DNA of 64,000 bases from NCBI GenBank assembly GCA_036924285.1, contig JAYKYS010000005.1, forward strand, positions 29,610,001 through 29,674,000, in the 5' to 3' direction. Source of the DNA: Asterella californica (Eukaryota > Streptophyta > Marchantiopsida > Marchantiales > Aytoniaceae). This document shows, in pieces, positions 33,882-44,639 of the stretch (position 1 is the first letter of the stretch; every line of letters starts with the position of its first letter). The translations under genes and the position numbers were made by a program. The notes under the pieces are model-generated. The model did no database searches. It saw only the letters and a list, made by a program, of their open reading frames with translations, and was not told the origin of the DNA.

Positions 33882-35240
33882 CTACTCTCGTTCACTCTCA
33901 GCAGGTTCGTCCTTGATGATGTCGATGATGACATCATGGACTTCTCTTGTAATCGCGCTCAAACCCTCCTGTGATAAGAACCCAATATGTGCATCTCGAA
34001 TGTGCTCCTCCCAACCTCCCTTCACATCCATTGTCATAACTCCAATATCTGGTTGTTGTATATCTGCAACCAGATCAACCATGTCCACTGTCTGCAACCC
34101 AACCACCTCCTCCGGTTGTGAAGGATCATCCTCCATTGCCTGTTCAAGTTGGTGGTCCTTCTTCTCGCACTGCATCGTGGATGTAGTATCCAACTTGAGC
34201 TCGCCTGTGAATGCAACCTTTCCATCCTCCCAAGAAATAATCCCACGTTGCAAAGACTCTGCAAAGTCGATGCAATCGTCCTGTTGATGGTCAGTACCAT
34301 CACACCACACGCACTGATGTACCCAAGCTGGTTTGGATACAAGCACCATTTCAGTCAATGATCCCTTATCCTCCAACCTAGTAACCTTAGCTTGCAGATC
34401 TTGCATCTTTTGCTGTAGGTCCTCGATGGTTGGATCCTTCTCCTCTACAACCACAACTGGAGGTTGAACCTCAGATACTACCCGAACTGGTGTGGTAGTC
34501 AACGCTGCAGGTGTCAACCTTGTAACCCTTTCCCTTGTCTGTCTCCGGACAAGAAGCTCAACAGCTTCATGCACTACCTCCCAATTTCGTGTCAACCCTT
34601 CTTCTTCATCCCCATCCTCCAGAAGTAGCTCCAACTGTTCTTGCCATGGTTCATCCGCAGCTTGAAGAAATAGCTCCGTCTTGTAGCTCTCCAAGGTTAG
34701 CTTGTCCACCCGAGGTAGTTGAGAGAATTGTCTCTCAAACTCCTTTAACAGCTCTGTAGGCTGTAAACCCTTGCTGGATCCGTTGACCCATCCCAAAAAC
34801 GATTTCTTGGTTACTCGATCTGAGTTCTCCAAGAAATATTCCTCCATTAGCGCATGTGAAAATGCATCCCAATTCCTCCCAAAATGCTTTGTAAGACCCT
34901 TCACATGCTCCCTTATCTCAGGCACCGCAGCGAGTTCGAACGTCTCGATCATCTCCTTCTCCGGTACCTGATCCAAATCCATCTCCATCTTGTAACATCT
35001 CAAGTACTCAGAGATGTCTCTCCCACCAAAAAGATCGAACTTGTCGATCATCCTTCCAAGCGTCTTTTTCCCCAAAGCCTCCTTTTGTTGGTTCTCTTGC
35101 TCTTGTCGCATAAACAAAGTGAAGGCTTGAAACAAACGTGCAGTTGCTACATCCAACTGCACCTCTGGTATCCCCTCTGATCCATCCATCCCATCCATAG
35201 TCATGGCTTGTCTCATCCTCCCATCCTCCCATGATTCCAA
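33882..35240 (-). CDS. Gag-like protein, the only ORF of the TR-GAG element
   Basis: 452 codons, the only long frame between the two LTRs. It starts 'MESWEDGRMRQ'. A gag-like helical core follows ('IDKFDLFGGRDISEYLRCYK', 'WDAFSHALMEEYF', 'LLKEFERQFSQL'), then a short coiled coil ('IEDLQQKMQDLQAKVTRLED', about residues 272-291). A CCHC knuckle is formed by C310, C313, H318 and C323 (CVWCDGTDHQQDDC), and the tail is acidic. No protease, RT, RNase H or integrase is present or deleted in pieces; the 2.2-kb internal region is filled by this gene. That is the layout of non-autonomous TR-GAG retrotransposons, which depend on enzymes of other elements. The uninterrupted frame suggests recent selection or youth. 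Family naming is inference from architecture. Confidence 0.85.
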   Translation of the reverse strand: MESWEDGRMRQAMTMDGMDGSEGIPEVQLDVATARLFQAFTLFMRQEQENQQKEALGKKTLGRMIDKFDLFGGRDISEYLRCYKMEMDLDQVPEKEMIETFELAAVPEIREHVKGLTKHFGRNWDAFSHALMEEYFLENSDRVTKKSFLGWVNGSSKGLQPTELLKEFERQFSQLPRVDKLTLESYKTELFLQAADEPWQEQLELLLEDGDEEEGLTRNWEVVHEAVELLVRRQTRERVTRLTPAALTTTPVRVVSEVQPPVVVVEEKDPTIEDLQQKMQDLQAKVTRLEDKGSLTEMVLVSKPAWVHQCVWCDGTDHQQDDCIDFAESLQRGIISWEDGKVAFTGELKLDTTSTMQCEKKDHQLEQAMEDDPSQPEEVVGLQTVDMVDLVADIQQPDIGVMTMDVKGGWEEHIRDAHIGFLSQEGLSAITREVHDVIIDIIKDEPAESERE

Positions 35241-35386
35241 CCGTCTACAAATCCATCATCCCAGGTCCACAGCATCCTCCCGAACAACCATATCCATTTT
35301 CATCCTTGTTCATGATTATTGATCTCTTCTTCCAAGTTCCAACACAGAAATCTCCACCCCAGACTTTCACGTCGAGTTCACCACCG

Positions 35387-37406
35387 TATCGTGTCGGATA
35401 TTTTGCGTGAAGGATGTCCAGGAAAACGCGAGGTTCCTGGCTGTGGAGATGTTGTGTGCTGAAACAGAGACAAGACAGAGAAGAACAACCACGAAAACGA
35501 ACGTGCAATATATACCACTCCAAATGTATGTACACTGCCGGTTCTTTCTCCTAACAGCACAAAACTGAAGAACAGACCAGAGCGGTCTATAACCTACTTC
35601 AGAAGCTCTAAAACAAACCCCTGAATCGCAACCCTAGCCTGAAATCGCCGAAGCGTAGCTCAAAGCAAGAGAAACTTCTCTTTGCTAACAAACAGAGCCA
35701 CAATAGTATCATGCGATCCAAACCCAAGTCCAAACCACATCCACGCACTAGCTCTTGGCTAAAGCTAGCTATCACAAGCCGTACACAACCAACTAAGTCC
35801 CTAACGAACTCAAAAGGACGAAATCCGTAGCGAAGGAACCGAAAAAGATCTATCTGGGAACTTTCTCCTTTCGCCAAACGATCTTCAAATGTTGATAGGG
35901 TCTCCTTCCCTGACTCCGTTGGCTCAAGAAACCTTCAGATCCGACTCCCGATAGTCGAGATATCGCCAATTTTCGTCGCAGGTGACCAAACCTTCAAAAA
36001 CTCCTCCCTGCGGCTTAAAACCGCTCATACCGCACAAACGGATCGTCCAAGCTGATATCTGTCTCCTCTGGTAGGTAGATCTAACTACCTTGAACCCAAC
36101 AAGACTCCAAACAAGCCGTTCGAAGTTCCCCTTGCAAAATCACTCGAGAAATTTGGTCGCAGATTACAAAAAACTGACGTAAATCGGCTCCCTGCGGCTC
36201 AACTTCGCTCACCACACCCAAACCAACAACCCAATCCACACACGGTCTTCTCCTATGAGTAGATGAAGACTCCCTGATCGCGTAGGGACCAAGAACGAAG
36301 AGCTTGGCTCACCGATCGCGAAGAACAATCCAATCTCAGGTCGCAGGCGATGAAAAACCTGACGCAAGCGCTTCCCTGTGAGCCAATTTCACTCAGAACT
36401 TCCAAACCGCCCGATGAAAACTGGTATCGTCTTCAATTTCCTGTAGAACTCGATGTTCTGATCCCGTTGGATCCAAGGACAGCAAGTTTGGACTCCGGAA
36501 CGGCACGAACGGTCCAACTCTCCTTCACAGGTAACTGAAAACTCCAAATCTGCTTCCTGCGTCTCAATTTCTCTCAGAACACAACCCCTGATCCCTCTCT
36601 TCCCAAACCGTTTGAACTAGTGCGTAGCCTGCTCAGATCTGAACCCTACGACGCCTTGCGCGCTTGCATTGGACATCCAAATCTCCCGCACCGTCCGCTG
36701 ACAAGTCGTAGGCACAAGCAAGCCCCTTAAGCAACCCCCTTATCACAGTCTCTGTACGTACAGTTCTCTCCTGAATTCTAAGAAGCAGGCCCCTTGCGTC
36801 TTTGATATAACGCCTGAAGCCCTAAATACCCAGTCAGCAAGTAACTAGGAGCCTAGCTTGATTTTACCTTCTTTCGAATCGCATAATTTCTTCTCTGGAT
36901 GTCCAAACAAAGTAAACAAGATGCCCATGAAAAGTTGACAACGAGCTCTACCCATCCATGTGATGAAAGTGAAGATCCGAAGTTGCGCCAAAAGCCCGTA
37001 AGCTGGGGCCTAGCTTGTTTTCTCCATCTTTCGAGTCCTATAACTTCTCCACTAGGCGTCCAAACGAAGTAGATGAAGTGCCTATGGAAAGCTAACAAGG
37101 AGCTCTATCCACTGGTGCGATAAAAACGAAGATCCGAAGTTGTGCAAAAAACCCGTAAGCTGGGGCCTAGCTTATTTTCTCCATCTTTCGAGTCTTGTAA
37201 CTTCTCCACTAGGCGTCCAAACGAAATAGATGAAGTGCTTATGGAAAGCTGACAAGGAGCTCTATCCACTGGTGCGATAAAAACGAAGATCCGAAGTGGT
37301 GCCAAAAACCCATAAGCTGGGGCCTAGCTTGTCTTCTCATGAGTGTAGTTGGAGCGACAAGCATCGAACTTTGAATTTCAGGTAAGAGCCGGTCCACGAC
37401 ACAACA
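35387..37406 (-). mobile_element. TR-GAG element, 5' LTR (2.02 kb)
   Basis: Intact 2020-bp LTR, nearly identical to the split left copy. On the - strand it starts TGTTGTGTCG and ends CGATA, followed by TGGTGAACTCG (about 35369-35384) as a possible but unassigned primer-binding site. Three 157-bp units lie at 36853-37324. The right flank AACGT/ACGT (37406-37410) repeats the left flank at 22658-22662. Confidence 0.9.
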
Positions 37407-37410
37407 ACGT

Positions 37411-38645
37411 AACGCGTTGATCAAGAGATGCAAACCTTACATCATGATGGAGGGAATTCTATTTCATCAAGGAGCAGATGGCTTACTAAGGAGAGCAGTT
37501 GGTCAGAAGGAGGCGTTCAAGCTAATGCACGAGTTTCACGACGGTACTGTTTGCGGAGGTCACTTTGCTGATAAGATAACAGCCTTCAAGATTTTGGATG
37601 CGGGTTATCACTGGAGAGGTATTTTCAAGGAATGTTTAGACTATTGCAAAACTTGTGACGTATGTCAAGCATTTGCTCTAAAGTCTACTAGAACACCTCC
37701 TTTAAGATCAATTCCAGTATTAGGGCCATTTGAGAAGTGGGGTATTGACTTTGTAGGTCCTCTTAATAAGACATCTCGAGGCAATAGATACATTGTAGTC
37801 GCCACTGACTATTGTACCAAGTGGGTAGAGGCTAGACCTTTGAGAGAGACCAATGAAACAGAAGTCGGTAGATTCCTATGGAGAGGATCATCACAAGATT
37901 TGGATGTCCGTTAGAGTTGGTCTCGGATAGAGGAGGAGAGTTTGTAGGGAGCATGACTACTGCTATGCTACAACACTTTTCTATCAAGCCACGAGTAACG
38001 ACCTCATACAAACCAAATGTTAATGATCTTGCGGAGAAGACCAATCTTACACTTTGTATGATGCTCGCCAAAGATGCTGGTGTTGAGACTACGAAACATA
38101 CTTGGGATAAGAGGTTACATGCCATCTTATGGGAGTACCGAATGACAACAAAGACTTCTACTGGGTACTCTCCATTTCGATTGGTTTATGGAGTGGAGTC
38201 CAAGTTGCCGATCCAATTCGAATTGGATACTTTTCAAACTATTCAACGAAAGTTGAAGAGGTCGAGAGGAGAAGACGTGGTCAGATCAAGAAGAGAGCAA
38301 CTCATGGAGTTGGAAGAGACTCGAGCGGTAGCAATGATCCGGATGGAACGAGCTCAGGCGTATCAAAAGAAGAGTTACGACAAACGGTTGGGCAAGAGGG
38401 AGGTAAAATCTTTTCAAGTCGAAGATTGGGTAATGTTGTATGATGCTATCAGATTCAAGAGGGCTAGGAAGAAGTTTCTTCCTAGATATTTTGGTCTTTT
38501 TGTTGTAGATAAGGTGTGGAGCAACTTCACATATGACCTTCAGGAGTTGGGAGGAAGGAGATTCGATCGGGTCAACCATGACAAGTTGAAGCTGTTTCAT
38601 CGACGAAAGTTCTCTCTTCACTCCGAGGACGGAGCAAAAATTTAA
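37411..38645 (+). pseudogene. Gypsy family E integrase
   Basis: Continues the frame broken at 22662. The H2C2 zinc finger ('HEFHDGTVCGGH', 'CKTCDVCQ') is followed by the core 'WGIDFVGPLN' (first Asp). The frame stops at 37912-37914. After a frameshift near 37870 it goes on with 'LVSDRGGEFVGS' (second Asp) and 'NVNDLAEKTN' (catalytic Glu), then the tail to 'RVNHDKLKLFHRR'. There is no chromodomain. A polypurine-like run (ccgggggtaaaa) precedes the 3' LTR. The product would integrate element cDNA; this copy is dead because of the frameshift. Confidence 0.88.
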
Positions 38646-38658
38646 TCCGGGGGTAAAA

Positions 38659-39571
38659 TGTAACGACCTATGTTACACATAGGAAGTTTATCTATTAGTA
38701 AGGTATTTAGTTATAACTAAGTGTTGAGAATGTTTATTTGCTGCCAAAGTACTTTAAGGAGGTATCAAGTTAGTCATAACTAGCTAAAAGTTAGTTATGG
38801 TTAAACTTAGCTGTACTTTTGACAGAATTCAGATATTTCCTAAAGAGTGAGCACTACTATCTTGTCATCTTGTCTAAAAGGTAGAAAGGAGGTGGAAAGG
38901 ATCCATTATCTCCTTTTTGACTTGATATTAGTGGTTAGATTAAAGTTGTGGACTTTATGGGCATTAAAAACAAGAAGAGATTCCACATGTTTTCTTTTTA
39001 GTGGGTCCTAGTGTAGAGGGGGGTGGAAATTCGAGATTCCTTGAGAATATTCCATAATCCTTCTAGAAGTTGTTGACTTTGAAAGAATAAGCCCATGTGA
39101 AAAGGTAAGAAGCCCATGTGATTAATGCTTTTACCTTAAGTAATATCTTAGTAAAACCCGGTAAAAGTAGTTACGGCTGAGTTACCGGAGGATACCAAAG
39201 TAAAAACCTAGAATGTATAAATAGAAGAGTAGAGAAGAGCTCCTCATCCTTATTTTCACATCGTCGTAATGACAACTTGAGTAATATAGAGAGTGTGGGA
39301 TATGTTTAGCATGTGAGAACTTGAGAGACGTCGTTAGAATGGAGGATTTTAGTTGATGAGTTTATGGAGATTTTTAGTTGATAAGTTTGTGGGTGTATGA
39401 ATGAGTGAACTTAGCATTTTCTCTTCAAGTTCATGGTGTACTTCCATCAAAGCCATCAGAGGTGACTCCTGAGTGAGAGACAGGCCCGACATGTTGCAGA
39501 TTCGTGGATGACGATCGTGGAGGTTGAGAGATCGGGGGGTAGTTGATTGATAGGACCGCGGAGGGTTTACA
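38659..39571 (+). mobile_element. Gypsy family E, 3' LTR (913 bp)
   Basis: Starts TGTAACGACC right after the polypurine-like run and ends GGGTTTACA, with TGTAA/TTACA ends in inverted form. Fragments of the same LTR are at 6246-6527, 10960-11003 and 12826-12991 on the - strand. The matching 5' LTR is missing because the left end of the element is cut by the inverted-repeat element. A TATA-like box (tgtataaatag) is at about 39214-39224. Confidence 0.85.
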
Positions 39572-39578
39572 GTACTAT

Positions 39579-40155
39579 GTTTCAAGAAGCCAAGAAACAC
39601 ATGGAGAAGGCACAACAACGGTATGCCAAGTATGCAAACTGTGGTAGGCAAGACGTATAGTTCGAAGAAGGACAGAGAGTCTGGTTGAGAACCAAGAACT
39701 TCAGAATCCCAGCAGGGGTGGATTTAGCCAAGAAGCTTCTTCCAAAGTGGGCAGGACCGTTCCTGATCGAGAAGTTAGGTCCTGTGATCTATAAGTTACG
39801 TTTTCTAGCTAGTATGAAGCATTATCACCCCATCATTCATGTTTCTAACTTGAAAATATTTCGTGAAGAACTAGAGTCGTTGTCAGGAAGATATCAGAAA
39901 TGGCATCCAGTGTTAGAAGCATTACCAAGAGCTGATGATCTTGAGTTGATTGAGATAGTAGATCATCGAGCATCACCGAATCCAGATGGAGCTGGAGAAC
40001 CCGTTACTCAATACCTATGTCGTTGGACAGATAGAGTTTTGGGATTGGTAAGTGAAGCTTGGGAGTACCTAGATGATCTAGCATTGTACAAGTTCTAGGA
40101 ACCACTGCGTAGATATTTTGTGAGACAACAGTCCGTAGTGGTCTCTTCCAGCTAA
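39579..40155 (+). pseudogene. Gypsy family F integrase C-terminal fragment
   Basis: Begins 'FQEAKKHMEKAQQRYAKYA' and, after one in-frame stop near 39658, continues 'MRTKNFRIPAGVDLAKKLLPKWAGPFLIEK' to 'DDLALYKF' and a short tail. It is the counterpart of 15349-15900 (-), with over 90 percent identity by eye. The first two thirds of the integrase are missing. Its left edge is the end of the family E LTR, so E probably inserted into this element. Confidence 0.85.
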
Positions 40156-40253
40156 GCGGTGGATTGAATCGAGTCAGAAGAGTCATGCAAAGGGCCCTTC
40201 AAGGACACTGGAACCGAGTAGATCTGGCCAATCTGCTCGTCTAAAGGTGGAGT

Positions 40254-41145
40254 TGTGGTCTGGCTGACTTCTTATGGCTGTCGATGTCAATCAGGTTTAG
40301 GCTGAAGCTACTATGTGTGTATCATAGTAAGGAGGTGAATAAAAAGAAACTGACGAGTTCACCACTTGGAAGCTAGGGTTCTGTCTCACCCGAAAACTTC
40401 AACGAATGCTCGGTAATGGAGCATAGCTCTGAGAAAGGGCTTAACCTTACCCTGGATGAAGTAATGTTCCTCTGGATTTGAGGAAGTGTTGTTCCTAATG
40501 TGGTATTGCAGATATCGCAGTTTAGTGGAAGAATTGCGTTTTGTTGGTTGCGGCGATTGTAATGCCATTTTCTAATTAAAGGGGCTGTGATTAGACAACC
40601 CAACGTGGCGGCTACAAGGTCTGAAAAGGGCTCACAAGGACGAGTTAACTGGGTCGCGAACCCTAAACTAAAGGCTTTTTTCTCATTTCTCCTCAGGTTG
40701 GTTATGCGCAGTGAGCAGAGAGCTGGAGCACAGAGAGCAGACTGTACACATTACATCCAGAGAAGGAGATTTCCAGACCGGAGACCTAGACCAGATTACA
40801 TAGAGAGCAGACTATCGTTTGATAGTTATAGACTGAGTTTACCAAAGGAAATCTAGCATTAGCCAGACCTTTAATTTGAGATTTAGTTTATTGAGTGGGA
40901 GTTTACAACGTTTAGAGTGAAGATTCCTGAAGAAATAGCGTTCTGGAGTGAAATTATCAGGAGAGTTGCAGAGCAGTGAAGAATTGCCGGTCCCAGAGCT
41001 CTTCGAGACCTTGTTAGCAAGTAAACGCCGTGTAATGTATATGAGCCCGTGATTTGCTTTGTTATATGATAAGCAAGCTTGGATTGAGTGCCAAAGCTGG
41101 ATTGAAGCGTCTGATGTGGAGTTGACTCTATTTCGGTGTGATTAC
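40254..41145 (+). mobile_element. Gypsy family F LTR carrying a 575-bp insertion
   Basis: Starts TGTGGTCTGG after 'aaaggtggag' and ends GTGTGATTAC, like 14931-15250. It contains an extra block at about 40303-40877, starting 'gctgaagctactatgtg'. The block has no clear terminal repeats or target duplication and holds no convincing gene. Without it the LTR is about 320 bp, the same as the other copy. Confidence 0.7.
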
Positions 41146-41829
41146 TTTGTCTTCCTACTTCCTAGCATCCACTAGGCTTCCTAGTCCTGGCTGTTGTTCT
41201 TCAGGGATTATTGCGTTCCGACTTGACCATCAGTAGCGGAAGCGCTGTCCAAATTTTATCAAACCCAAGCCTGGAATAGTTTCCACTGTGTTCTGAAACT
41301 TGAGATTAGTACCAGAGACCTGCCAAAGACTAGTTGGTTATTTTAAACCCGTCCGGCGGTTATCAAATCCTTGGTGTTTATTAGCGGAAAGTTTAACGAA
41401 CTGGATCTGGAGATGCAAATATAGTACACAGGTCTTCAGGGAGGTTCACGTTTGACGATTCATTGGCTAGAGACAGACGACTCGATTCCGTGATCTGCGG
41501 TCGAACGTTACATTAATCTTTTCCGTACTCGTACTAACGAGTACGAAATAGAGCGGTGTTTCCTCCCTTTGAGATCTCAGCGTCCACTGTCTCTCGTGCT
41601 GTAACCTGCTTTTTTGATTGGGAGTGCAGAACTTCTATCTACGACTTGACACTAACTACACCAAAAAAAGCCATGCAAAGGACTGAGGTCTACGGTTTGA
41701 CACTAGCTACACCAAGAAAAGTCCTGCAAAGGACTGGATATTGGAAATAACTGCGGCGTAACAGCTTTACAGGGGAAACAAAGTGAGTGTTATCACAGTC
41801 CACTCTGACATACTCAGATGAACATGAAC
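41146..41829. other. Unassigned spacer after Gypsy F LTR
   Basis: No gene or clear repeat family. 41545-41575 holds a short palindrome (gtactcgt/acgagtac). A tandem phrase 'ttgacactaRctacaccaaRaaaa' occurs twice at about 41645 and 41696. The start may belong to the leader of the F element. Confidence 0.35.
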
Positions 41830-43640
41830 CCACTTGCTTTCCCTCATTTAAGTCCTCGAGTCTTGTCTCATCAGGTCAAAGGTACATGACCCACCTGCAA
41901 TGCCGGCTCATGAAATGACGTAACACATTTACGACGAGTGTGAATTGACACGCAACGTCTCGATGCTAGATAAAGCACAGTAAGCGAGTGGTGGGTCACG
42001 CCTTTCCCTCATTTGAGTCCTCGGGTCTCGTCTCATCAGGTCAAAGGTACATGACCCACATGCTGCGACTCTGTCACCATGAGGTAAGTTGCTTTCTGCA
42101 TGCTGTCCAACTTAGATAACAGGAGAAGACTTTCTGGTTTCCTTGATGCCGCCTGGAAGTAATGCCCGTGCCGCAGAAAGCATTCCCAATCAGAGTAAAG
42201 AAAGGTACTTAGCTTTGTTCTCGCTGAATCTCGCAGCTATGCCATTCTGCTAGTGTCAGGACAGATCTAGAGCGTGTTTAATCTAAACAATCAACACTAG
42301 TCTTGACTCTACGAAGCCACAAGATGAAAGTCCCGAAGTTATCACGACTACACTGCAAGTCGTCAGAATGAATTCAGCATCGGACAAAGTTCGGATGCAA
42401 GTGGAACCCTGATAATCGCAGGGACACAAGTACCCACGTGCATCCGCAGTCTATGTCTGAGAAAGTGGTTAAGCTTCATGGTCGGAACCCAGAGGGGGAG
42501 GCGGCAGCTTCTTCTTAGACATGGAGTTCCTGGAACTTTCTGTAACTCCTTCAGGAACGAGCAGGTTTATCCGGCCAGGCGTTCTGCGCTGCTGTGTAGG
42601 ACGTAGAAGTGTACGAGGCTTCAAGAGGGTAGCAAGGATAGATCTCAGTATAGCCAAACTAGGAGCACGGGCAGGGGTCTACATATTCACTCTCATCATT
42701 CGATGTGGGCTTTGTACTTTGACGGATGTTTTAACCCTCTTAATCGCTGGCAGTAACGCTTCTTTGCGCTTTGGCGCCTGTGGGAATAATAAATATTTAA
42801 AAGTATTGGATTTATTGAAATAAATTGGACTAAATTGACATTATAGCCGGGAATTTTCATTGATGTGCTTGTGTGTACCTTCGAATTCCAGTCACTTAAC
42901 AGTTTCCTTATCTGAGATAATTGACTTTGAGACCCACTGCTCTACGATTCTAAATTCGCTGATTCAAGCCTGAAAGTGGCCCCAATGCCAACTTGGAGAT
43001 CCTTGCAATTGTGGGCCGATACGCGGAAGGTTTTCATTCTTTAGAAGTCTAGCGTCGTCTAACATACTTACTCCACTTCATTCTCATACTAATTCTGCTG
43101 TTGTAAAGCTTATAACGTCTCTTGAATTCGTTATCAGTTACACGGATATATACGGTGATGACAGAGCTGATACAGCAAGAGAAGGCTTGAGGGGCTTCCG
43201 CAGACATTTCGAAACTTGAGTCGCTAGGAGCATCTGGGTATATCAGTGTTGAATGCTGTAGTCCTCCTGAGGCAACACGTTAACTCTACTCATATTAATT
43301 ACACTGCCGTGCAGTGTAATAGTGATATATCGTGATTTACCACTTCATCGGACGATCAAGATTCATGCAGAGTCGCACGACGTCAATTAACAGAAGTAGA
43401 GTTAACTCTAAGTCTGAGCAAGACTGAACCTTGCTAATTAAGTAAGCTGTACATGTGTTCACCATTCATTTTGATATTCATGTGATAGCCCACGATGACC
43501 TCAACGGACGAGAATTAATCTATTTGGTATGGAGCGTACATTAACCAGATATCTCGAATCCCCAGTTGGTTCTACAATTGGCAATTGGCATGTTTCTCTG
43601 GAAGCTAGATCATTTGCAGCTAAGAATATTACACCTCATC
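41830..43640 (+). repeat. Orphan copy of the HNL upstream module
   Basis: 41860-43040 aligns with 44660-45550. 43060-43160 aligns with 47170-47270, just before the HNL start codon. 43482-43630 aligns with 4313-4480. The hydrolase, NB-ARC and LRR exons are absent after it. A local duplication of about 165 bp (41840-41900 versus 42005-42075) is present at its start. The frame 42521-42823 covers the conserved block 'RIDLSIAKLGARAG', which the HNL copy has as 'RIDLSIARLGARAG', so a short conserved peptide or a 5' UTR is possible. Confidence 0.65.
43279..43406. mobile_element. 128-bp MITE-like element with 12-bp inverted termini
   Basis: Ends are gttaactctact (43279-43290) and its perfect complement agtagagttaac (43395-43406). 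A second palindrome (attacactgc/gcagtgtaat, 43298-43320) lies inside. Target duplications are not evident. It lies in the orphan module and is not seen in the HNL copy. Confidence 0.4.
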
Positions 43641-44639
43641 CATCTGCATGGGTTTAATTTATTACCTAACCCTTCCCGCCGCACTAGGGTTAGATAATAA
43701 ACTAACCTCATAAAGTAAATTCATGTATAGATCGTATTCGTTCTCGGACTTTTTACCTTCAGAAGCACCGCAGTCGACTCATGCCTTATCGCTTTCTCTG
43801 ATAAGTCCGCATTATTACTTGACCTCAATTCTGTCTCTGTATTAGAGTCTTCTTCTTATTTATGCAGATGAACTATTTTGTTTCAGAAAGTAACAAATGT
43901 CGTCTTGGAGTACTTTTAGTCTCATCTGAATATTTAGAATACCCTTTTAAATTTTTAAAAATTAATGTAACTCTAAATATTCAGAATACCCTAAATTTTT
44001 AAAGATTAATGTAACTATTTTCTTTATATGGTTCATCTGATCTCGCCACTGAATTCACATGAATTCTCCTCGGCTCGAACACGGGACGTGTACATCATAA
44101 AGACAACCGTTATTAGTGCGTTATCTTCAGTATGTGTAAACAAGTTCAAATGTAGTTACAAAACAACCACATAATCCCTAGCCAAGGAAGGGTAATGAGG
44201 ATCAAACCCGAGGGTCAAGAGGAGTACGTATTACTATCCTATCATACGATGTACACGGAGCAATAATACACCATACAGTACTCAGCAGGGAGTACAGTTC
44301 ACAGTACACCGCCTTGTGAATTTTAGTCCTCAACACAGATTTTTGTCTTTTTTTGTCTTTTTTCACAAACTGCACTTTGCACGCATAATAATAAATTATT
44401 CGTTTATGTCCGGGTCTTCCATATTTCCCGGTTTGGATTAACAGTTAATATTAATAAATATTTTGATTTTAACAGAGTTCCCCAAAGATTATCTTTTAAT
44501 TTTCGGAGCTGGCCTGGTGCAAAAGGCAGGTGCAAAAAACTTGCATGGTGCAGTGACACCTTTATTACCGAACTTATCCTCCACGGATGTTAAAACAAAA
44601 AACTATGCCAGAAAACATGGTGCGGTTACAACCTAAGTG
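43641..44639. other. AT-rich intergenic spacer, no gene seen
   Basis: AT-rich, with a partial duplication of 'aatattYagaataccctNNNaaatttttaaa' at about 43930-44000 and a 'ttttttgtctttttt' run near 44341. No gene, RNA or clear element is visible. Confidence 0.5.

Noticed and set aside
33913..35180. Several + strand frames over 34-35 kb
   Set aside because: They are shadows of the 452-codon gag-like gene on the - strand.
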